Shown here: positions 42,783-52,900 of the stretch, in pieces
Position numbering within the stretch: the first letter of the stretch is position 1
Layout: each line of letters starts with the position of its first letter
Source: Chitinophagales bacterium
Lineage (GTDB): Bacteria; Bacteroidota; Bacteroidia; Chitinophagales; JADIYW01
Assembly: GCA_020636545.1 (NCBI GenBank)
Contig: JACJXS010000009.1
Location: forward strand, 297,698-361,697
Reading direction: 5' to 3'
Length of the DNA stretch: 64,000 nucleotides
Notes under the pieces: model-generated
The model's input: the letters and a program-made list of their open reading frames with translations, nothing else
Told to the model about the DNA's origin: nothing
The model's database searches: none
Translations under genes and position numbers: made by a program

Positions 42783-43421
42783 TTAATGATGAATATCTTC
42801 ATAGAAATCTACTTTCCCAGTTTCTATATCATACATACCGCCAACAATTCCTATTGCACCTGATGCTACCATTTGTTCTAAAATATAGCTTCGGTCAAGT
42901 ATGGCTTGTACACTTTTCTTTACATTAATTGCAGAAACATTATTGACAAACTGAAGGTTTTTTGAGTTTCTCAGTTCTGTTGGTGTTGTTTTTTCAGCAT
43001 AAACTGCGGGTTGAATTTTGGTTAATAATTCTGTTAAACTTCCGAGTTCTACAAAGTCGCAGGCACCTTTGATGGCACCACATTTAGTATGTCCAAGTAC
43101 TACAATCAATTTAGAGTTTGCAAGTTTACAAGCATATTCCATACTGCCAATTACATCTGTATTGATAACATTTCCAGCTATTCTAACTGAAAATATATCA
43201 CCCAAGCCTTGATCAAAAATCAATTCTGCAGAAGTTCTACTATCAATACAACTTAAAATAATTGCAAAAGGCGATTGCCCATCTCTAGTGGCATTCACTT
43301 GTTCCAACAAATTGCGGTCTGCTTCTAGGTTATTGACAAAACGTTCATTGCCATTTTTTAGAATTTGAAGTGCCATTTCTGGCGTTAAGTGTTCTTTTTC
43401 ATTTTTATCTAATGTTTTCAA
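42783..43421 (-). CDS. Beta-class carbonic anhydrase
   Basis: Zinc enzyme interconverting CO2 and bicarbonate. The zinc and catalytic residues are CIDSRTS (Cys, Asp, Arg) and HTKCGAIKGAC (His, Cys). The open frame extends to 43526, but that start lies inside the terminator of the upstream gene. The promoter lies at 43460-43467, so the preferred start is the TTG at 43421, giving 212 residues beginning MKTLDKNEKEHLTPEMAL, which matches family N-termini. An 18-bp inverted repeat over the promoter suggests specific regulation. Confidence 0.93.
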   Translation of the reverse strand: MKTLDKNEKEHLTPEMALQILKNGNERFVNNLEADRNLLEQVNATRDGQSPFAIILSCIDSRTSAELIFDQGLGDIFSVRIAGNVINTDVIGSMEYACKLANSKLIVVLGHTKCGAIKGACDFVELGSLTELLTKIQPAVYAEKTTPTELRNSKNLQFVNNVSAINVKKSVQAILDRSYILEQMVASGAIGIVGGMYDIETGKVDFYEDIHH

Positions 43422-43457
43422 ATTGTAAGTAGGATTAAATTGCTTGAGAATGAATTT

Positions 43458-43498
43458 AACAAATGTACAATTTGATTTTATCAAATTGTACATTTGTT
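43458..43498 (-). promoter_or_regulatory. Promoter with 18-bp perfect inverted repeat upstream of carbonic anhydrase
   Basis: The arms at 43458-43475 and 43481-43498 are perfect reverse complements separated by 5 nt. Each arm contains a TGTACA core, and the two cores are 23 bp apart. The minus-strand -7 box TACATTTG (43460-43467) lies inside the promoter-proximal arm, so a dimeric or paired regulator bound here would cover the core promoter. The predicted transcript starts about 30 nt before the TTG start codon. Confidence 0.75.
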
Positions 43499-43510
43499 GT
43501 AATATTTTAA

Positions 43511-43540
43511 AAATAAAAAAGGCCATTCTCTCGAATGACC
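43511..43540 (-). terminator. Rho-independent terminator after the PorT-like gene
   Basis: On the minus strand GGTCATTC pairs with GAATGGCC around a GAGA loop and is followed by a T-run. It lies about 25 nt after the PorT-like stop codon. Confidence 0.88.
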
Positions 43541-43564
43541 CTATATATATAAAGGTTTTGTTTG

Positions 43565-44284
43565 TTAAAATTTAGCAATAAAATATAACTGAGCACCTGT
43601 ATTTAAAGTTTTCTTTTCAGGTACTGGGAGTGGATTTGGTGTGAATTTTGTAAAATATTCTTTATTCATTACATTAATAAAGCCTTGGTTTAATTTGAAA
43701 CCAGCTCCAAATCCTTTTTGTGAAATAAATTCAACACCAAAATTAATACCTGCATCAATTGGATTGAATAAAGATTCTCCTTTAGCATTTTTAGGAAAGT
43801 TTTCTTTTTTGTTTTTTACATCTTGAAGATTTAGTAAATTTGGTTGCTCAAAGTCAATATTTGTAACTTGATTCATTTTAAATGCATAAGAAAAAAAACC
43901 ACCTGCATTTACATTAAATATTTTCTTTTTACCTATGTAAAACTTTACAATTAAAGGAATATCTATTGAATGAAAATTATATGAAGTATTGCCACTTTTT
44001 ATTAAAGCAGATTTTTTGAATCTGTTAGCAGCACCTTTATTTACATAACCAACTCCAGTTTCTAAGGAAAGTCTATCGGTTAGTCTTCCTTCAAAAGTAA
44101 AGCTAGCAAATCCGCCAACTTTTGTTCTGTTTTTTGTTTCTTGTTTGTTTTCATCTTGTGTATAAGCGGTATTAGCACTCGTCCCAATATTAAACCCAAT
44201 CATTGTTTTTTTTTCAGTGATTGATTCTTTAGCGAATGTATTGATGCTGACTAGCATACCCAGCACTAAAATTATTTTTTTCAT
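43565..44284 (-). CDS. PorT-family outer-membrane beta-barrel protein
   Basis: A 239-residue protein with a signal peptide (ending NTFA) and an 8-strand-type barrel of the PorT/OMP_b-brl_2 family (SLETGVGYVNKGA, IDIPLIVKFYIGKKKIFNVNAGGFFSY). The role is unknown; relatives include T9SS PorT, but many family members are unrelated to secretion. A perfect minus-strand -7 box (TATTTTTG, 44316-44323) lies 31 nt upstream. Confidence 0.8.
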   Translation of the reverse strand: MKKIILVLGMLVSINTFAKESITEKKTMIGFNIGTSANTAYTQDENKQETKNRTKVGGFASFTFEGRLTDRLSLETGVGYVNKGAANRFKKSALIKSGNTSYNFHSIDIPLIVKFYIGKKKIFNVNAGGFFSYAFKMNQVTNIDFEQPNLLNLQDVKNKKENFPKNAKGESLFNPIDAGINFGVEFISQKGFGAGFKLNQGFINVMNKEYFTKFTPNPLPVPEKKTLNTGAQLYFIAKF

Positions 44285-44415
44285 ATTGTTGTTTTTAATT
44301 AAAATAATAGTTTGACAAAAATAATGCCATTAATAAGATACTTTTACCACTAAATATAGGTATTTTTTCTACTTATTTCTCGTCTCAATTGTATTTTGTA
44401 CATTCACATCATATT

Positions 44416-45498
44416 ATGCAACAAGAATATTTTGCTATTGGATTAATGAGTGGCAGTTCCTTAGATGGATTAGATTTGTGTTATGTGCATTTTTCTCGCA
44501 AAGATAATTTATGGTTTTCTTATCAAATTTTAGCGACAGATTGTATATCCTATAATGAAGCATTTAGAGAAAAACTAAAACAAGTTCCAAATTTGACTGT
44601 AATAAATTTTGCAAAACTACATATTGATTTAGGTCATTTTTTTGGAAATGCTACATTAGATTTTATTCAAAAACATCAAATAGAAAAAATAGATTTTATT
44701 GTTTCTCATGGGCAAACTATCTTTCATCAACCTCAGCAGCATTTCAGTTCACAAATAGGTTGTGGTGCAACGATTGCTCAAATTACTCAAACAAAAACTA
44801 TATCAGATTTAAGAATGAGCGATGTGGCAGCTGGTGGACAAGGCGCTCCTATTGTACCTATTGCTGAAAAGTATTTATTTCCAAATTATGATATTTTTTT
44901 AAATATTGGAGGTATTTGTAATATTGCATTCCACCATAAAACAGCAAATCATATTTTAGCTTACGATGTTTGTGCTGGAAATACATTGCTCAATTATCTT
45001 GCTCAACAAAAAAGCAAAACTTTTGATGAAGGTGGTCAAATTGCTCAACAAGGAAATGTTTGTGCAGAACTTTTACATCAGTTAAATTCTATACCTTTTT
45101 GCTCGGAGAAATCACCAAAATCATTAGGTTCTGAACATATTTATCAAGATTGGATTGCATTAACTGATATTTCCAATATCTCTATTGAAGATAAAATGGC
45201 GACTTGTGTCGAACATATTGCTCAACAAATCGGAAATCAAATTAATCAGTATTCTACATCAAAGTCTCAACAACTTTTAGTTTCTGGCGGTGGTGCTTTT
45301 AATACTTTTTTAATTCAAAGAATTCAAAATTATACATCTATAAAAGTTGTAGTTCCTGATAAAGCAACGATAGAGCAAAAAGAAGCATTAGCTATCGCCT
45401 TTTTTGGATTGCTACGAATATTACAAATTCCAAATTGTATTTCGAGTGTTACTGGTGCTAATAAAAATGTGGTAGGCGGAGCTGTTTACTTGCCTTAA
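44416..45498 (+). CDS. anmK: Anhydro-N-acetylmuramic acid kinase
   Basis: Peptidoglycan-recycling kinase converting 1,6-anhydro-MurNAc to MurNAc-6-phosphate. The ATG at 44416 gives 360 residues; an upstream TTG start adds nine non-conserved residues. The ATP-binding motif GLMSGSSLDGLD lies near residues 10-21. SHGQTIFHQP, DLRMSDVAAGGQGAPIVP and ANIGGICNI-like LNIGGICNIAF are family hallmarks. It converges with corA, 1 nt apart. Confidence 0.95.
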   Translation: MQQEYFAIGLMSGSSLDGLDLCYVHFSRKDNLWFSYQILATDCISYNEAFREKLKQVPNLTVINFAKLHIDLGHFFGNATLDFIQKHQIEKIDFIVSHGQTIFHQPQQHFSSQIGCGATIAQITQTKTISDLRMSDVAAGGQGAPIVPIAEKYLFPNYDIFLNIGGICNIAFHHKTANHILAYDVCAGNTLLNYLAQQKSKTFDEGGQIAQQGNVCAELLHQLNSIPFCSEKSPKSLGSEHIYQDWIALTDISNISIEDKMATCVEHIAQQIGNQINQYSTSKSQQLLVSGGGAFNTFLIQRIQNYTSIKVVVPDKATIEQKEALAIAFFGLLRILQIPNCISSVTGANKNVVGGAVYLP

Positions 45499-45499
45499 T

Positions 45500-46447
45500 T
45501 TATAACCACTTTTTATGTTTAAAATAATACAAAGATACGCCTGTAATCAATGCTGAAATTATAGTTACAATTGAAAAAGCAAATGGATGTTCTTGAAATG
45601 GGAGTGGAATATTCATACCGTAAATTCCGGCAATCAAAGTGGGAATCATTAAGACAATAGTAACGCCAGTTAAACGGTTTACCACATAGGCTAAATTATT
45701 AGAAATAATAGAACCAAAGGCACTCATCATATTTCCTAAAATACCTGAATAAACATTAGACATATCTATTGCCTGACTGTATTCTATCATTACATCTCTA
45801 ATTATTTTATTGTTCTCTATAGAATCATTTTGAATAGAAAGTGCTTCTTTATGTTTTTCTAAAATCAATTCATCTGCTCGTAAATCATTCAGAAAGTAAA
45901 TTAAGGATTTTTGAATTTTTAAAAGTTTATTTAAGCCATCGTTAGAACTCGAATGTTTTAAATTCTTTTCAATTTTAGAAATCTGAACATTAATTTCTCT
46001 TAGATAAAAAATAAAATAAAAAACAGTTCTTTTGAAAATATATAATACTACTGTATCCAAAGTAAATTCCAGCTGTTTTTCTAACATATTTTTTGTACAC
46101 CAATCCATCATTGGATTATTTATTGCACTAAACGTAAAAAGTTTCTCTTTTGTCTGAATTATCCCAACAGGAATTGTCAAATAATCAGCTTCATCATCGA
46201 CATCAACTGCATTATTATAAATTGGTGTGTTAATGATAATTTGTTTTAGTTCCTTTCCAATTTCATATCGTGATTGTTCATATAAATCCATACAATCTGT
46301 AAAATGTGAATTGGGAATATTATTTTCTAGGGCAAATTGCTCCAAATCTTTGGCTACAAATGGCGGTGTAATATGTATCCAGTTCGCATTTGATGCATCA
46401 TCAATTTGCAAGAGTTTTCCGTTTTCAATTTTAAAGTATAAAAACAT
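45500..46447 (-). CDS. corA: CorA-family magnesium/divalent metal transporter
   Basis: A 315-residue inner-membrane channel-like transporter. It has a large cytoplasmic N-terminal funnel with long helices (about 1-255). Two C-terminal membrane helices carry the signature YGMN at 276-279 in the loop between them, and a basic KHKKWL tail. Which divalent ion is carried is not shown. It starts 1 nt after dapF and is probably co-transcribed with it. Confidence 0.92.
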   Translation of the reverse strand: MFLYFKIENGKLLQIDDASNANWIHITPPFVAKDLEQFALENNIPNSHFTDCMDLYEQSRYEIGKELKQIIINTPIYNNAVDVDDEADYLTIPVGIIQTKEKLFTFSAINNPMMDWCTKNMLEKQLEFTLDTVVLYIFKRTVFYFIFYLREINVQISKIEKNLKHSSSNDGLNKLLKIQKSLIYFLNDLRADELILEKHKEALSIQNDSIENNKIIRDVMIEYSQAIDMSNVYSGILGNMMSAFGSIISNNLAYVVNRLTGVTIVLMIPTLIAGIYGMNIPLPFQEHPFAFSIVTIISALITGVSLYYFKHKKWL

Positions 46448-46448
46448 C

Positions 46449-47225
46449 TTAGATTTTTATTTCGCCTTTAAATACAAATTCAGCAGGACCTTCTAACCAA
46501 ATATCCGTGTATTGATTGTCTTGCTTGGTAAAATAAACATTTAAGTTGCCACCTTTGGTAATTAAATTGATGGAACCAGCATCAATAGATTTAATTTGTG
46601 CTACACAAAGAGCAGCAGCCACATTTCCAGTTCCACAAGAAAGTGTTTCATCTTCAACGCCACGCTCATAAGTGCGAATCTTGACTTCATCATCAATAGA
46701 AATGTAATTAACATTGATACCGTCTTTCTTGAAATCATCATTATATCTAATACTTTTGGCATCTTCTACAAAATTATCCATTTCTACGTTAGGTACAATT
46801 TTAATATAATGCGGCGAACCAGTATTTAAAACAAAGTCATTTTGATAAGCATTGATTTTTTCTACATCTATCATTTTTAGACGAATCAAATTGTTTTTAT
46901 ATAAAAACTCATGTTTGCCATCAACTGCAATAAATTCAGCTTCTTTTTTAGTAACAATACCTAAGTCAATGGCAAATTTTGAAATTGCTCTTCCGCCATT
47001 TCCACACATACTGCCTTCTTTCCCATCTGAATTGTAATAAACCATTCTGAAATCATATCCTTCAGCATTTTCTAGTAACATCAAACCATCTGCACCTATT
47101 CCAAATTTTCTGTCGCATAACTTTGCTATCAAATTATGATTTTCTTTAGGAAAAAATAAAGTTCGATTATCTACTAGCACAAAATCATTTCCAGTACCTT
47201 GATATTTATAAAATTCCAAATTCAT
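46449..47225 (-). CDS. dapF: Diaminopimelate epimerase
   Basis: Converts LL- to meso-diaminopimelate for lysine and peptidoglycan. The 258 residues carry both catalytic cysteines: Cys74 in GSMCGNGGRA and Cys197 in LSCGTGN. The N-terminal FYKYQGTGNDFVLVDNR is typical. It is the first gene of a dapF-corA unit. Confidence 0.95.
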   Translation of the reverse strand: MNLEFYKYQGTGNDFVLVDNRTLFFPKENHNLIAKLCDRKFGIGADGLMLLENAEGYDFRMVYYNSDGKEGSMCGNGGRAISKFAIDLGIVTKKEAEFIAVDGKHEFLYKNNLIRLKMIDVEKINAYQNDFVLNTGSPHYIKIVPNVEMDNFVEDAKSIRYNDDFKKDGINVNYISIDDEVKIRTYERGVEDETLSCGTGNVAAALCVAQIKSIDAGSINLITKGGNLNVYFTKQDNQYTDIWLEGPAEFVFKGEIKI

Positions 47226-47332
47226 ATTGGTAAAAATAAGAGAAAATTAAATGATTTGTATCTCTTAATTTCGATTAACTTTTTTTAACCGCTATTTGTG
47301 TTTTATTAGTACTTAACAAAAAACATCTGCAC

Positions 47333-47340
47333 TAAATTTG
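47333..47340 (+). promoter_or_regulatory. -7 box of the DegP-like protease gene
   Basis: A perfect TAAATTTG, 26 nt before the ATG. Confidence 0.5.
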
Positions 47341-47366
47341 TAGTTAGATATCAAAAGATTCAAAGT

Positions 47367-48842
47367 ATGAAAAAAGTTAGTGTTTATGTTTTTATTTCTT
47401 TATTGTCTGCTTTTTTAGCAGTAATGATTTATGGTAAACTGGGCAATCATTCCACCATCATAAAAGAGGAAAGTTCGGGTAATGCCAATTTTAAGTTTGC
47501 AAGTGTAACGGGTGGTGCATCACAAGATGCATTCATTCAGGCTGCAAAAGTTAGTACACCAGCAGTCGTCCATATCAATACTGAAGTGAAAGTCAAACAA
47601 AGAAAAAATATGCAAATGGATCCATTTTGGCAGTTTTTTGGAATGCCTTATGACCAAGGACAAATGCCCGACCAAATGCAACAAGGAGCTGGTTCTGGTG
47701 TCATAATTTCAAATGATGGTTATATTGTAACAAACAACCATGTAATAGAAGGTGCGGATAAAATAAACGTCAATTTGAATGATAATAGAAACTATACAGC
47801 AAAAGTAATTGGCTCTGACCCTTCAACGGATTTAGCAGTTATTAAAATTGATGCTAAAGATTTATCCTTTTTGACTTTTGGGAACTCCGATGAATTAGAA
47901 ATTGGACAATGGGTCTTGGCGGTTGGGAATCCTTTTAATTTATCTTCAACAGTTACTGCTGGAATTGTGAGTGCAAAGGCAAGAAATATTAATATATTAA
48001 GAGAGAAAGCTGGAAACTTAGCCGTAGAATCATTTATCCAAACAGATGCAGCTGTAAATCCTGGAAATAGTGGTGGAGCATTGGTGGATTTGAGTGGCAA
48101 CTTAATTGGCATTAACGCTGCAATTGCTACACCAACAGGAAGTTATGCTGGTTATTCCTTTGCAATACCTTCAAACTTAGCCAAAAAAGTAGTTAGAGAT
48201 ATTATAGATTTTGGAGTAGTGCAACGTGGTTTTTTAGGTGTAAATATTCGTGAAGTAGATGAAGAATTAGCGAAAGACTTAAAATTAGATAAAATTCAAG
48301 GTGCTTATATTACAGATGTTGTCAAAGGTGGTGCAGCTGAAGAAGCTGGATTAAAAAATGGAGATGTCATTACAAAAGTTGGTGGTGCTGAAATTAAAAA
48401 CATTGCCGATTTAACAGAACATGTTGCAAGATATAGACCTGGAGATGCCGTAAAATTTGAGTACATCAGAAAGGGTGCTTTGCAACAAAAGGAAATTGTA
48501 TTGAAATCAAAAGATAATTCTACTAAATTATTGAGTAAAACAGATGTTGTAACGGGCAATATTAGTGCAGATTTAGGCATAGAATATTCAGAGGTATCTT
48601 CGCTACAAGCTAAAAAGATGGGTTTGAATGGTGGAGTAAGAATCGATAAAATCAATGAAGGAATAGTGAAGCAAAATACAAATATTCAGCCTGGATTTGT
48701 TGTGTTTTCTATAAATAATCAAGCAGTACGAACTAAAGAAGATTTTGACTCATTGATTAAAGAAAATAAAGGCGGAGGTATTCTATTACAAGGGAAATAT
48801 GAAGGCTCTAGTGGTGTTCAATATTATGCTTTTGGCTACTAA
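47367..48842 (+). CDS. degP: DegP/HtrA-type serine protease-chaperone
   Basis: A 491-residue periplasmic protease that degrades misfolded envelope proteins. The N-terminus has a signal anchor or signal peptide (about 1-25). The trypsin-like triad is His125 in TNNHVIEG, Asp155 in STDLAVIKI and Ser235 in GNSGGAL. Two PDZ domains follow (about 285-375 and 395-485, the first with RGFLGVNI). Monocistronic, with no terminator seen. Confidence 0.95.
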   Translation: MKKVSVYVFISLLSAFLAVMIYGKLGNHSTIIKEESSGNANFKFASVTGGASQDAFIQAAKVSTPAVVHINTEVKVKQRKNMQMDPFWQFFGMPYDQGQMPDQMQQGAGSGVIISNDGYIVTNNHVIEGADKINVNLNDNRNYTAKVIGSDPSTDLAVIKIDAKDLSFLTFGNSDELEIGQWVLAVGNPFNLSSTVTAGIVSAKARNINILREKAGNLAVESFIQTDAAVNPGNSGGALVDLSGNLIGINAAIATPTGSYAGYSFAIPSNLAKKVVRDIIDFGVVQRGFLGVNIREVDEELAKDLKLDKIQGAYITDVVKGGAAEEAGLKNGDVITKVGGAEIKNIADLTEHVARYRPGDAVKFEYIRKGALQQKEIVLKSKDNSTKLLSKTDVVTGNISADLGIEYSEVSSLQAKKMGLNGGVRIDKINEGIVKQNTNIQPGFVVFSINNQAVRTKEDFDSLIKENKGGGILLQGKYEGSSGVQYYAFGY

Positions 48843-48926
48843 TAGATTTTAGATAATAGATTTAATAATGTTTATTTGTAAAATATTTCATTAACTTTAT
48901 TAGAGCTAAATAATATAAAATATTAA

Positions 48927-49907
48927 GTGTTGAAAGTATTGTTTTTTGTCGTTTTTTTGCAAAGTATTTGTTTTGCTCAAGTAAGTAATTATGCCTTAGA
49001 AAAAAATTGGGCTGCCTTGCCAACTATTGAAAATGCATCATTTTGGGTGCCAAAAAATGCTGATTTAAAGAATAATCAAAAGGAGGCTGAAGTTGATGTT
49101 TTTTTTATTCATCCAACAACGGATATTTATGGATTTAAAGCTTCTGGAAACACAAATATTGACAATAAAAAAGTAAATATTAAAACAGATGAGCTTAGTA
49201 TAAAGTATCAGGCGAGTGTTTTTAATGGTACTTGTAAAGTTTATGCACCAAGATATCGTCAAGCAGTATTGCATAATTTCTTTTCTAAAAATAGCGACAA
49301 ATCAAAGGCGGCATTTAATTTGGCTTATAGTGATATTAAAGCAGCTTTTGAGTATTATTTGGCAAATTATAATCACGGAAGACCTATTATTATTGCGGGT
49401 CATTCGCAAGGCACAATGCATGCCGCTCGTTTGTTAAAAGAGTTTTTTGATGGCAAACCCTTACAAAAGCAACTAGTAGTAGCTTATTTAATTGGATACC
49501 CAATTTATGCAAGTGAATTTCAATTCATAAAAGTGGCTGATGATGCTGATAGTCTTGGCGGATTTGTGTCGTACAACACATTTTTGATGGGAGCAGATAA
49601 TTTTTTTACTGAAGAATATAAAAATGCGGTTGTTGTAAATCCATTGAGTTGGAAAACAGACAAGCAATTTGTAGATGCAACTAAGCATTTAGGAAGTATC
49701 AAAACAAATCACGAACAAATTTTTCCTAAGTTATTTGGTGCGAAATGTGGCAATGGAATTTTAGAAATTCAGAAACCAAATGTCTCAGGATATGTGCCTT
49801 TAGTTAAAAATAATTATCATTTACATGATTATTCCTTATTTTATATGAATTTGAGAGAAAACATAGCACATCGTGCTAATTTATATATAAATTTGAAGAA
49901 ACTATAA
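48927..49907 (+). CDS. DUF3089 alpha/beta-hydrolase family protein
   Basis: A 326-residue exported protein (signal ending CFAQ) of the DUF3089 family. The nucleophile elbow GHSQGTMHAARLL (about 156-168) marks a serine hydrolase fold; the substrate is unknown. The motifs DVFFIHPTTD and YAPRYRQA are typical. The start is GTG (48927), directly followed by a TTG. The alpha-2-macroglobulin gene follows after 21 nt, probably in one unit. Confidence 0.82.
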   Translation: MLKVLFFVVFLQSICFAQVSNYALEKNWAALPTIENASFWVPKNADLKNNQKEAEVDVFFIHPTTDIYGFKASGNTNIDNKKVNIKTDELSIKYQASVFNGTCKVYAPRYRQAVLHNFFSKNSDKSKAAFNLAYSDIKAAFEYYLANYNHGRPIIIAGHSQGTMHAARLLKEFFDGKPLQKQLVVAYLIGYPIYASEFQFIKVADDADSLGGFVSYNTFLMGADNFFTEEYKNAVVVNPLSWKTDKQFVDATKHLGSIKTNHEQIFPKLFGAKCGNGILEIQKPNVSGYVPLVKNNYHLHDYSLFYMNLRENIAHRANLYINLKKL

Positions 49908-49928
49908 GCTATTCATTAAATCACTTTT

Positions 49929-52900
49929 ATGAAAAAAACACTATTTATTACAGCCATGCTGTTTTCATTCCTGACTTATGCTCAAAATATGAACTATAAA
50001 AATGATTGGGATAAAATATCCAAATTAGAAGGCGAAGGTAAAACTAAAGATGCTTTGGATTTGGTGTCTAAAATCTTGGAACAAGCTAGAAAAGACCAAA
50101 ATATTGCACAACAAATAAAGTCCAATCTATTTGTTTATAAATACAAAATGATTTTGGAAGAAGATTCTGAATGGAAAATTGTTCAAGATATAGATAATGA
50201 AATTCAGAAAGCCGATGTTGCAGAAAAAGCTTTATTGCATAGTATTTCAGCAGAACTATTGAATCAATATTATAGTGGCAACTCTTGGAAATTTGCGGAT
50301 AGAACAAAAACCGAACAAAAACAATCAGAGGATTTTAGAAATTGGGATTTGCAAACCTTATATGAAAAAATAACCTATCATTATTTGGCTTCTTTAGAAA
50401 ATAAAATTGTATTGCAAAGTATTCAATTAGAAGATATAAAAGATATCATTATTACTGCGGATAAATCCAAAATATTTCGACCAACTTTGTATGATTTATT
50501 GGCCAATCGAGCAATAGATTTTTTTAGTAAAGATTTTGCAGATTTGACACAGCCACAAAATGCATTTAATATTAATAATTCGGAATATTTTAATGAAGCA
50601 ACTAGTTTTGTTAAACAAACTATTTCATCTGAAGATACTTTGTCGAATGCATATTGGACAATGAAAATTTTTCAAGATTTATTGGCTTTTAGATTGCAAC
50701 AAAATAATCCTGAAGCATTAGCGGATGCGGATATTAAAAGATTGAACTATGTCAAAGAGCATTATACTGACAAAGATGAAGCTAATTTCCTTTATTATCA
50801 AGCATTATTAAATCTAAATACTCAATTTGCAAAATCGGCTTATGGCGATGAAATACAATATTTATTGGCCAATTTTTTTAATCAAAATTTAGATAATCAA
50901 TATTTAAAAAATAAAATTGAAAATAAAGATGTTTTGACGACTCAAAATATTATGAAGATTTGTAATGATTGTATAAAAAATTATCCAAATTCATCAGGAG
51001 CAACTAATTGTTTGGCTTTAATTAAATTATTACAACAAAAAAATATCCATATTACAACCGAAGAAGTTTTGTTGCCTAATCAACAAAGTTTAGCAAAAGT
51101 TACTTATAAAAACATCAATAAAGTTTATCTAAAATGGATTAAAGTTGATTATGATAAAAGAGATAAATTATTTGAACTAAAAAATAAAGAAACACAAGAT
51201 GATATCATCAAGCGATTAAATGAATTAAAAGTTACAAAGTCTTGGAGTCAAAATTTATCGCAAAAAATAGATTATACAGAACATACGTCTGAAATAATTT
51301 TGCCAAGTGTTGAACACGGATTTTATGTTTTAATGGCATCAACGAATTCAAATTTTAATCTTAAAAATGATGGAAATGCAGTTGTGATTAATCAAGTATT
51401 TGTATCTAATATTGGATATATTACGAAGGCAAATTCAAATGAAAATTTTGAAATTTATGTTTTAGATAGAAAAACAAGTAAGCCATTGCAAAATGCAACA
51501 GTTACACTTTTTAAACGTGAATATAATTATCAAAGTGGGAAATATATAAAAATTAAAGTAACCAAACTTTCAACGGATTCCAATGGATATGCACAATATA
51601 AAAACACTTTAAAACCAGCAGAAACCTATTCTTCTAATTATTTTTTAGTTGAAGTAAATTATAAAGATGATTACTTAGTAGGAGATGAAACGTACTATCA
51701 AAGTAATTATAAAACTTATGAAGAAACACCTCAAAAAACAGTACATTTCTTTACCGATAGAGCCATTTATCGACCATCACAAATTATTTATTTTAAAGGT
51801 ATTCTGACGGAATATTACAGAGAGGAAAATTATATTTTGCCTAATAAACCTGTTACCGTTGTTTTCAGAGATGCTAATGGTCAAGAAATTTCTAAGCAAG
51901 AATTGACAACAAATGAATTTGGTTCTTTTACAGGAATATTTACTGCACCATCAAATGGTTTGTTAGGTCGCATGTCGCTGGAGACAAGTTATGGTTCTGT
52001 TGGAATTCAAGTGGAGGAATACAAAAGACCTAGATTTGAAGTGCTTTTGGATACTATAAAAACAGCTTATAACTTAAATGATACCATAAAAGTTACAGGT
52101 AAAGCACAAAGTTATTCTGGAGCAAATGTTGATGGTGCAAAAGTAAAATATACAGTAACTCGAGTGCCAAATTTTCCAGTATGGTTTGGTTGGCGATGGT
52201 TTTTTCCTATGCCATCAACCTCTGATAAAATTATTGCAACAGGAGCAACTACAACTGATGAACAAGGAAAATATGAATTTAATTTTGAAGCAATTCCAGA
52301 TTTAAGTTTAGATAAAAAATACAAACCTTATTTCAATTATAAAGTAAATGTTGAAGTAACGGACATTAATGGAGAAACCCAAACAAATCACACAGAAGTG
52401 CGTGTCGGTTATTTAGCAATTGATGCATCGGTAAATGTGCCGAGTTATATAGATACAAAGCAAGCGAATGAAATTTCAGTGAACACTAACAACTTAAACG
52501 GACAACCAGAACCTACTGATGTTGAAATAAAAATTTATAGCTTAAAGCAACCCAAAAATCCTTTAAAATCAAAGCTTTGGACAACAGTTGATGAACAATT
52601 AATTGCAAAAACTGAATTTGAAAAACTTTTCCCTTATGATGTTTATAACAATGAGAATGATGCAAGAAATTGGGAAAAAGGAAGCTTAGTAAAAACGTAT
52701 AGTTTCAATACTAAAGACCAAAAAGCTATTTTATTTAAAGCTAATGAATGGGAAGCAGGAACTTATTTGGTAGAGTTTTCTTGTAAGGATAAAAATGACA
52801 ATTTGATTGCGTTTTCAAATACATTTACGGCTGGAACTTATGCAGATAAATTACCTCAACCTCCTGAATTTTTGAGTTTGCAAATAGATAAAAGTAGTTT

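Noticed and set aside
43422..43526. N-terminal extension of carbonic anhydrase from 43526
   Set aside because: It would start inside the upstream gene's terminator and run through the promoter and the inverted repeat; family N-termini match the TTG at 43421.
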